DNA of 5,703 bases from Deltaproteobacteria bacterium (lineage in GTDB: Bacteria > Desulfobacterota > Syntrophobacteria > BM002). This document shows, in pieces, positions 1 to 3,886 of this stretch. Below the pieces are notes generated by a model. That model worked only from the letters and a program-made list of their open reading frames with translations, made no database searches and was not told the origin of the DNA. Location: positions 1-5,703 of the forward strand of contig JAGFXI010000145.1 in NCBI GenBank assembly GCA_017861095.1, read 5' to 3'. Position 1 is the stretch's first letter. Each line of letters starts with the position of its first letter. Position numbers and translations under genes: made by a program.

Positions 1-2003
1 ACGAAGGCCATGAGGGCGTAAGCGGCAAGGGGGGTCATGCCCGAGGCGCGGAGGGCACGGCGCAACGCCTCGTTCTCGTCGTTCCCGTCCGAGCCCGCGG
101 CGTAGAGTACGCCCAGGGTGCTCACCACGATCTCCTTGGCGACAAACCCTGAAAGGACGGCCACACTGGTCTGCCAGTCAAATCCCAGGGGAGCGAAGAT
201 GGGTTGGATGACGCGGCCCAGACGGCCGAGGTAACTTCGCTCCAGCCTGAGCTTTTCCCGTTCCGAAGCTTCCATCTCGTGACCGGATCGTGGCCGGGCC
301 GACGAGAGTTCGGCCGGAGAGGGTGTGAGCGCTGTCTGGCTCCGGCCGGCCGGCTCGAGGGCAGGGGCGACCGGATGCCTGGGGAATGCTCCCAGGAACC
401 AGACAACCATGGAACCCACCAGGATCACCCCACCCATCTTCCTGAGGAAGATGACGCTCCGGTCCCACATATGAATAAGGAGGCTCTTCAGGGTCGGCAC
501 CCGGTAGGGGGGGAGCTCCATGACAAAGGGCGCCGACTCCCCCCGGAATAGGGTGAGGCGAAAGAGCTTCCCCATGGCAACGGCGAGCGCGATCCCAAGG
601 ACGTAAATGCTGAAAATAACGTTTCCGGCACCAGCGCCGAAGAAGGTCCCGGCAAGGAGGACGTAGACCGGGAGCCGGGCGGAGCAGCTCATCAGAGGGT
701 TGATGAGAATCGTCAGTATCCGGTCCCGTTCGCTCTCCAAGGTGCGGGCGGCCATGATGGCCGGCGCATTACACCCGAACCCCATGAGCAACGGGATGAA
801 GGATTTGCCGTGCAGGCCGATCAGGTGCATAACCCGGTCCATGATGAAGGCGGCACGCGCCAGGTAGCCGGTATCCTCGAAGAGGGCAATACAGAAGAAC
901 AGCAGGAGGATGTTCGGGAGGAAGATGATGACGCTTCCAACCCCGGCGATGACGCCGTCCACCACCAGATCCCGGAACAGACCTTCGGGCAATGCTCTGG
1001 CGGCCAGGCCTCCGAGCCACCCGACCCCGGCGTCGAGCCACGCCATGGGATAGGCGCCGACCGTGAAGGTCAACTGGAACATGGCCCAGATGAAGAAAAT
1101 GAAGATGGGAAACCCCAGAAGTCTGTTCGTGAGCAGCAGGTCGACCTGGCGGGAGAGGTCGAACTTGCTCTCCGCCGAGACGCGGAGCACCTCTTTGAGA
1201 GCACCGCTAATGAAGCCATAGCGCTGGTCGGTGAGGACCATCTCCGTGTCGTCCTGGTAGATTTGGGCCAGGCGGGCGCGGCCCGCCTCGGCCTGGGCGA
1301 GGATCCGGCCGCCGATCCCGCCCAAGGCTCCCACCCCCTCCTTGACAGCGCCGTCATTTTCCAGGAGCTTCACCGCCAGCCAGCGCGTCGAATAGCGGCG
1401 GCCGATAGAGGGGTCCTGCCAGATGATGTCCTGGATCTTCTTGATCTCCTTCTCGAGCTCATGGCCGTAGGCGATGTGAATGTGGCGGCTCACGGTGTCC
1501 CGGTCCTCGGCCACCTCCACGACTTTGTCCAGGAGTTCCTTGATTCCCTGGTTCTTGGTGCCGACAGTGAAGACCACAGGAACGCCGAGGAGGGTGCCGA
1601 GCCTGTCGGCAGCGATATGATGACCGCGGGACTCGGCTACATCCGCCATGTTGAGGGCAAGGATGAGTTTTACTCCCAGCTCGATGAGCTGGGTGGCGAG
1701 GTAGAGATTCCGCTCAAGGTTAGAGGCATCGACGATGTCCACCACCACATCCGGTTTATCATCCACCAGGAAACGGCGGGCGACGATCTCTTCCACTGAG
1801 TAGGCGGTAAGGCTGTAGGTGCCCGGCAGATCCACGACACGAAGGCGATGGCCATTGTGCTGGATGAGACCCTCCTTCTTCTCCACCGTCACTCCGGGCC
1901 AGTTTCCCACATGCTGACGGGTCCCGGTGATGTGGTTGAAGATGGTGGTCTTACCGGAATTGGGGTTCCCGGCGAGAGCGACGGTGATGGTCTCCTTGAT
2001 CAC
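1..2003 (-). CDS. feoB: Ferrous iron transporter B (FeoB), C-terminus outside window
   Basis: Inner-membrane Fe(II) transporter with an N-terminal G-protein domain. I read 667 codons without a stop from the GTG at 2003 to the window edge, so the 3' end is missing; FeoB is usually about 650-800 residues. Visible G motifs: G1 GNPNSGKTT (12-20), switch I VGNWPGVTVEKKEG (32-45), G3 DLPGTYSL (58-65), G4 NMAD (118-121). A helical GDI-like segment follows (about 170-260). The membrane part carries both Gate signatures: GFGCNAPAI with C411, PLMSCSARLPVYVL with C440, and later FAPLGFDWQTSVAVLSGF and AKEIVVSTLGVLY (603-634). A Pro/Ser/Ala-rich, charged loop (542-589) precedes the second Gate region, where FeoB lengths vary. 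The GTG start overlaps the feoA stop as GTGA, which implies translational coupling. It is the last visible gene of the operon. The family call is very secure. Confidence 0.97.
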   Translation of the reverse strand, partial: MIKETITVALAGNPNSGKTTIFNHITGTRQHVGNWPGVTVEKKEGLIQHNGHRLRVVDLPGTYSLTAYSVEEIVARRFLVDDKPDVVVDIVDASNLERNLYLATQLIELGVKLILALNMADVAESRGHHIAADRLGTLLGVPVVFTVGTKNQGIKELLDKVVEVAEDRDTVSRHIHIAYGHELEKEIKKIQDIIWQDPSIGRRYSTRWLAVKLLENDGAVKEGVGALGGIGGRILAQAEAGRARLAQIYQDDTEMVLTDQRYGFISGALKEVLRVSAESKFDLSRQVDLLLTNRLLGFPIFIFFIWAMFQLTFTVGAYPMAWLDAGVGWLGGLAARALPEGLFRDLVVDGVIAGVGSVIIFLPNILLLFFCIALFEDTGYLARAAFIMDRVMHLIGLHGKSFIPLLMGFGCNAPAIMAARTLESERDRILTILINPLMSCSARLPVYVLLAGTFFGAGAGNVIFSIYVLGIALAVAMGKLFRLTLFRGESAPFVMELPPYRVPTLKSLLIHMWDRSVIFLRKMGGVILVGSMVVWFLGAFPRHPVAPALEPAGRSQTALTPSPAELSSARPRSGHEMEASEREKLRLERSYLGRLGRVIQPIFAPLGFDWQTSVAVLSGFVAKEIVVSTLGVLYAAGSDGNDENEALRRALRASGMTPLAAYALMAF

Positions 2004-2242
2004 TCGGCCTCCTGCCCCTGTCTCTCCATGAGGATCTGGGCCGCTTCCTCTACCCGCAGGGAGACATGGTAGCCTTTGACGACGAGCTCCACCGGGTCCC
2101 TGAGCGGCGCGTACTTCTCCACGAACACCTCGGTGCCCTTTATGAACCCCATCTCCTGGAGGCGCTTGCGGAAGGCACCACTCCCCTGGACCTTGATGAT
2201 CAGCCCCCGTTCCCCTTGTTTGAAGGCACTCAGTGGAATCAC
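2000..2242 (-). CDS. feoA: Stand-alone FeoA, small SH3-like partner of FeoB
   Basis: An 80-residue cytosolic protein of normal FeoA length, thought in this family to bind FeoB and support Fe(II) uptake. The whole protein matches the FeoA pattern: PLSAFKQGERGLIIKV at the start, then the hallmark FRKRLQEMGFIKGTEV (24-39), and KGYHVSLRVEEAAQILME near the end. The start is GTG at 2242. It is the only usual start codon in this frame downstream of the preceding stop, and AGAGGGAG lies just upstream. The stop overlaps the feoB GTG by four bases (GTGA). This is the second FeoA domain of the operon; the other is fused to a Fur domain one gene upstream. The two differ clearly: here the C-terminal half reads VKGYHVSLR, whereas the fused copy has FRGSRLALGHGVSLKI. 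That argues against a recent tandem duplication. Confidence 0.95.
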   Translation of the reverse strand: MIPLSAFKQGERGLIIKVQGSGAFRKRLQEMGFIKGTEVFVEKYAPLRDPVELVVKGYHVSLRVEEAAQILMERQGQEAE

Positions 2243-2364
2243 CGCTCCCTCTTGAAAGGAGGTCAGCTCTTGGGCCTCAACTCCCAGGCGTCGGCTTCCA
2301 TCCCCCGGAGAACTTCATGCATAACCAAGAAATTTTATCAGGGAATCCCCTCCCATGAAACGCT
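2243..2364 (-). other. 122-bp gap between the fur-feoA chimera and feoA
   Basis: This gap is unusually long for the operon. On the minus strand it holds a weak -10-like TAAAAT with no good -35, a small GGGGATTCCC palindrome, and ACCTCCTTT just before the feoA ribosome binding site. Two tiny ATG frames (13 and 19 codons) have no Shine-Dalgarno sequence and are not called. No Fur-like palindrome comparable to the one upstream of fur is seen. A weak internal promoter or an mRNA processing site is possible but unproven. Confidence 0.4.
2245..2263 (-). promoter_or_regulatory. feoA ribosome binding site with facing anti-SD-like sequence
   Basis: In the mRNA the purine run AGAGGGAG (2252-2245) is the feoA Shine-Dalgarno sequence. 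Directly 5' of it lies ACCUCCUUU (2263-2255), which matches the conserved 3' tail of 16S rRNA. CCUC can pair with GAGG across a seven-base loop, or CUCC with GGAG, giving a small hairpin that covers the ribosome binding site. Base complementarity is seen directly; any effect on translation is inferred. Confidence 0.35.
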
Positions 2365-3063
2365 TCAGCCGTTGTTTCTGGAATTCTTGCCCCGGGAGGA
2401 GACCAGAATTTTCAGGCTGACCCCATGGCCCAGGGCAAGGCGACTCCCGCGAAAAGCGACGATGTTAGGACCTGGACCGCCGGTCTTGATCACCTCGATT
2501 TCCGTACCCGGCGTGAGCCCCATTTCGGCGAGCCGGTGCTGAACCTCTCCCCCGCCGAGGAGTCGATCGATAACCACCTTTTCGCCCGGGAGGACGAAGG
2601 CGAGAGGCATGACCGGTTGCCGCTCGACGCGGCATTCGCCGCAGATGCCGTAGAGCTCCATTTTGTGATAGAGAAGCGTGAAGCTATGCAAAAGGGCGAT
2701 CCGCCGCTGCAATGTCTCCACCTCCGGGTCGTGGAACTCCGTCACCTTACCGCACTTGGCGCAGATGAAGTGATCATGGTGCCAGCCAAGGTGTCGATGC
2801 TCGTACTGGACCTCCTGTCCTTCGAAGCTGGTCTGCTGGGCAAAGCCGTAGCGGCAGAGGAGATCGAGGGTCTCGGCGATGAAGGGGACGTCCAGGTGCT
2901 GCCCCCGTGTCCGCAATCGTCGCTGGAGAGCTCCAACGCTCACGTGCTCCGGAGTAGCAAGAAATGTCTCCAGCACCTGAAGGCGCTTGTCACTCTCCTC
3001 CAATCCGTGCTCTCGGCAAATGGTGAGGAACTCGTCTCTTTCCCGCTCGTGAAGCTTCTCCAT
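2365..3063 (-). CDS. Fur-FeoA chimera: Fur-family metalloregulator fused to a FeoA domain
   Basis: A 232-residue protein with two domains in one unbroken frame. Residues about 1-148 are Fur-like: a winged-helix region (about 20-90), YEH (87-89), HHDH (95-98), CAKC (101-104), H133, and CGEC (141-144), i.e. the usual sensor ligands and structural zinc cysteine pairs. Residues 151-221 are a full FeoA domain with RLAEMGLTPGTEIEV (177-191), GGPGPNIVAFRGSRLALG (195-212) and GVSLKILV (214-221), then a short polar tail. The FeoA-type extension is unusual for Fur and recalls the SH3-like C-terminus of DtxR/IdeR. The normal Fur DNA-contact motifs are changed: GLEESDKR (20-27) replaces a GLRxTxxR-type motif, and VPFIAETL (59-66) replaces ATVYRTL. 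The frame is open back to a TTG at 3153, but the ATG at 3063 has a good Shine-Dalgarno sequence and is preferred; it starts 62 bases after the fur stop. It may sense Fe(II) and regulate DNA or FeoB; the target is unknown. Confidence 0.93.
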   Translation of the reverse strand: MEKLHERERDEFLTICREHGLEESDKRLQVLETFLATPEHVSVGALQRRLRTRGQHLDVPFIAETLDLLCRYGFAQQTSFEGQEVQYEHRHLGWHHDHFICAKCGKVTEFHDPEVETLQRRIALLHSFTLLYHKMELYGICGECRVERQPVMPLAFVLPGEKVVIDRLLGGGEVQHRLAEMGLTPGTEIEVIKTGGPGPNIVAFRGSRLALGHGVSLKILVSSRGKNSRNNG

Positions 3064-3071
3064 GAGAGATG

Positions 3072-3078
3072 TCACCTT
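3072..3078 (-). promoter_or_regulatory. Ribosome binding site that sets the chimera start
   Basis: AAGGTGA lies eight bases before the ATG at 3063. The upstream in-frame GTG at 3075 sits inside this motif, and the TTG at 3153 overlaps the end of fur, so ATG 3063 is the best supported start. Confidence 0.7.
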
Positions 3079-3125
3079 TTTTCCATCCGTGGCCGGAGCC
3101 GCCCTGGTCGCTAACCTGGTTCCGA

Positions 3126-3560
3126 TCAACGGTGTGCCTTGCACTTGGGGCAATAGCCGTATACCTCTACCCGGTGGCCGGTTACGACGAACTCGTACCG
3201 TTCGCCCACGGACCGCGCCCTCTCCGCCATCGACTGCTCGGCAAACTCCACCAACCCCCCACAGGCGAGGCAGCGGAGGTGGCAGTGACGCTCGTGGCCG
3301 TAGATGTGCTCGTAGTGCATGTGACCGTTCTCAACATAAGCCTCCTGCAGGAGGCCGCTCTCAATGAGAAGAGGTATGGTCCGATAGATCGTGGCCCGGG
3401 AGATCTTCTCCTTCCGCCGTCGCAGAAGTGAATAGAGCCCATCCACATCGAAATGCTCGTGGGTGGCGAAGATCATCCTGATGACCTGCTCCCGTTCCGG
3501 TGTGTTCCGGAGCCCTTTCCTGCGGACGAATTCACGGAATACTGCGATCTCACTTTTCAT
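3126..3560 (-). CDS. fur: Fur-family ferric uptake regulator
   Basis: A 144-residue metal-dependent DNA-binding repressor of normal Fur length, first gene of the feo operon. The winged helix starts with KGLRNTPEREQVI (15-27) and contains a standard recognition helix SRATIYRTI (54-62), followed by the wing and YEH (83-85). The metal-binding half has H92 and H94, CLAC (97-100), H129 in TGHRVEVYG, and CPKC (137-140), giving the two structural zinc CxxC pairs. The usual HHDH reads RHCH here, so the Asp ligand position is Cys93. The start is ATG at 3560 with GGGGGAG eight bases upstream; a GTG two codons earlier is too close to that site. Its promoter is overlapped by a palindrome suited to Fur, so autoregulation is likely. 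Fur is the best name from context; PerR or Zur specificity cannot be excluded from sequence alone. Confidence 0.92.
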   Translation of the reverse strand: MKSEIAVFREFVRRKGLRNTPEREQVIRMIFATHEHFDVDGLYSLLRRRKEKISRATIYRTIPLLIESGLLQEAYVENGHMHYEHIYGHERHCHLRCLACGGLVEFAEQSMAERARSVGERYEFVVTGHRVEVYGYCPKCKAHR

Positions 3561-3563
3561 GGT

Positions 3564-3624
3564 CACGTCTCCCCCGCGCCCATGTGGCGCCGATTATCCG
3601 CTGCACCGGATAGACGGAGACGCG
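3564..3624 (-). promoter_or_regulatory. Possible SD-sequestering fold in the fur leader RNA
   Basis: In the fur mRNA leader CGCGTCTCC (3624-3616) can pair with GGAGACGTG (3572-3564) as nine base pairs including one G-U. The second strand contains part of the fur Shine-Dalgarno sequence. Inside the enclosed loop TATCCG (3612-3607) pairs with CGGATA (3600-3595) around a six-base loop. The fold could lower fur translation. The complementarity is visible; its use is inferred. Confidence 0.3.
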
Positions 3625-3675
3625 GGACTCTCGGCTCGGTAATCCTGGCGACACCCTTTCTCCACCTCCGGATAC

Positions 3676-3696
3676 TATTGAGGGAGTCTCTCAATA
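3676..3696. promoter_or_regulatory. 21-bp palindrome, candidate Fur-type operator
   Basis: Arms TATTGAG (3676-3682) and CTCAATA (3690-3696) are perfectly inverted. The seven-base centre GGAGTCT adds two more matched pairs, so nine of ten positions around the central base 3686 are symmetric. Size and symmetry fit the 7-1-7 dyads bound by Fur-family dimers, although the bases differ from the E. coli Fur box. The right arm contains the fur -10 hexamer and the rest covers the predicted transcription start, so bound repressor would block RNA polymerase. Confidence 0.7.
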
Positions 3697-3719
3697 ACGT
3701 TTCGGTCCCCTCTTGTCAA
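3691..3719 (-). promoter_or_regulatory. Promoter of the fur / fur-feoA / feoA / feoB operon
   Basis: On the minus strand a perfect -35 TTGACA (3719-3714) is followed by an exact 17-bp spacer and -10 TATTGA (3696-3691). The -10 matches TATAAT only in the first three bases, so basal strength is probably moderate. Transcription would start near 3684, leaving a leader of roughly 120 nt before fur. Confidence 0.65.
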
Positions 3720-3728
3720 GGAGAAAGG

Positions 3729-3770
3729 GCCGCGAAAAGCAAGGATCTACGGCAGTCCTTTTTTCGCGGC
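3729..3770. repeat. Long bulged inverted repeat between the divergent promoters
   Basis: GCCGCGAAAA (3729-3738) pairs with TTTTCGCGGC (3761-3770). After a two-base GC bulge AAGGA (3741-3745) pairs with TCCTT (3756-3760), and after a one-base bulge CT pairs with AG around a five-base ACGGC loop. That gives 17 base pairs with bulges only on the left arm. The T run lies inside the stem and no U tract follows on either strand, so it is not a classical terminator. It could insulate the two transcription units, be the core of a small RNA, or be a relic of a mobile repeat. Confidence 0.6.
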
Positions 3771-3823
3771 TGGCCGGGGAGAGATGTGAGACTTGGTCGA
3801 CCCTGAGACATCTTCGCAAGAAG

Positions 3824-3845
3824 AATGAACCGCACGGGTTCCATT
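3824..3845. repeat. Small imperfect dyad upstream of the plus-strand promoter
   Basis: GAACC (3827-3831) and GGTTC (3837-3841) are inverted around GCACG, and flanking AAT/ATT extends the symmetry with one bulge. Its centre lies about 53 bases before the plus-strand gene, where an activator or repressor site could be. This is weak evidence on its own. Confidence 0.25.
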
Positions 3846-3869
3846 ACCATCGAGGTATGGGCCGAGGAA

Positions 3870-3878
3870 TGGTATAAT
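3870..3878 (+). promoter_or_regulatory. Extended -10 promoter, probably giving a leaderless mRNA
   Basis: TGGTATAAT is a perfect extended -10 (TGnTATAAT). No good -35 is seen at 17 bp (TCGAGG). The -10 ends at 3878 and only eight bases separate it from the ATG at 3887, so transcription should begin at or within a few bases of the start codon. No Shine-Dalgarno sequence fits in this gap. Confidence 0.65.
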
Positions 3879-3886
3879 CCCGCGCC

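Noticed and set aside
810..1799. A 329-codon plus-strand open frame
   Set aside because: It lies wholly antisense to feoB, whose frame shows every expected motif. The plus-strand protein is rich in D, E, G and H without recognisable domains, as expected for a shadow frame in GC-rich coding DNA.
2297..2356. Two tiny ORFs (13 and 19 codons) between the chimera and feoA, considered as FeoC-like or leader peptides
   Set aside because: Neither has a Shine-Dalgarno sequence, neither resembles FeoC, and both are far shorter than FeoC.
2425..3114. A 229-codon plus-strand open frame
   Set aside because: It is antisense to the Fur-FeoA chimera, which has clear domain motifs and a ribosome binding site. 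No family is recognisable in the plus-strand product.
3064..3153. Upstream TTG start adding 30 residues to the chimera
   Set aside because: The extra residues show no Fur similarity, the start overlaps the end of fur, and a good Shine-Dalgarno sequence points to ATG 3063 instead.
3729..3770. Intrinsic terminator at the long hairpin
   Set aside because: No gene ends nearby on either strand, and the T run is part of the stem rather than following it.
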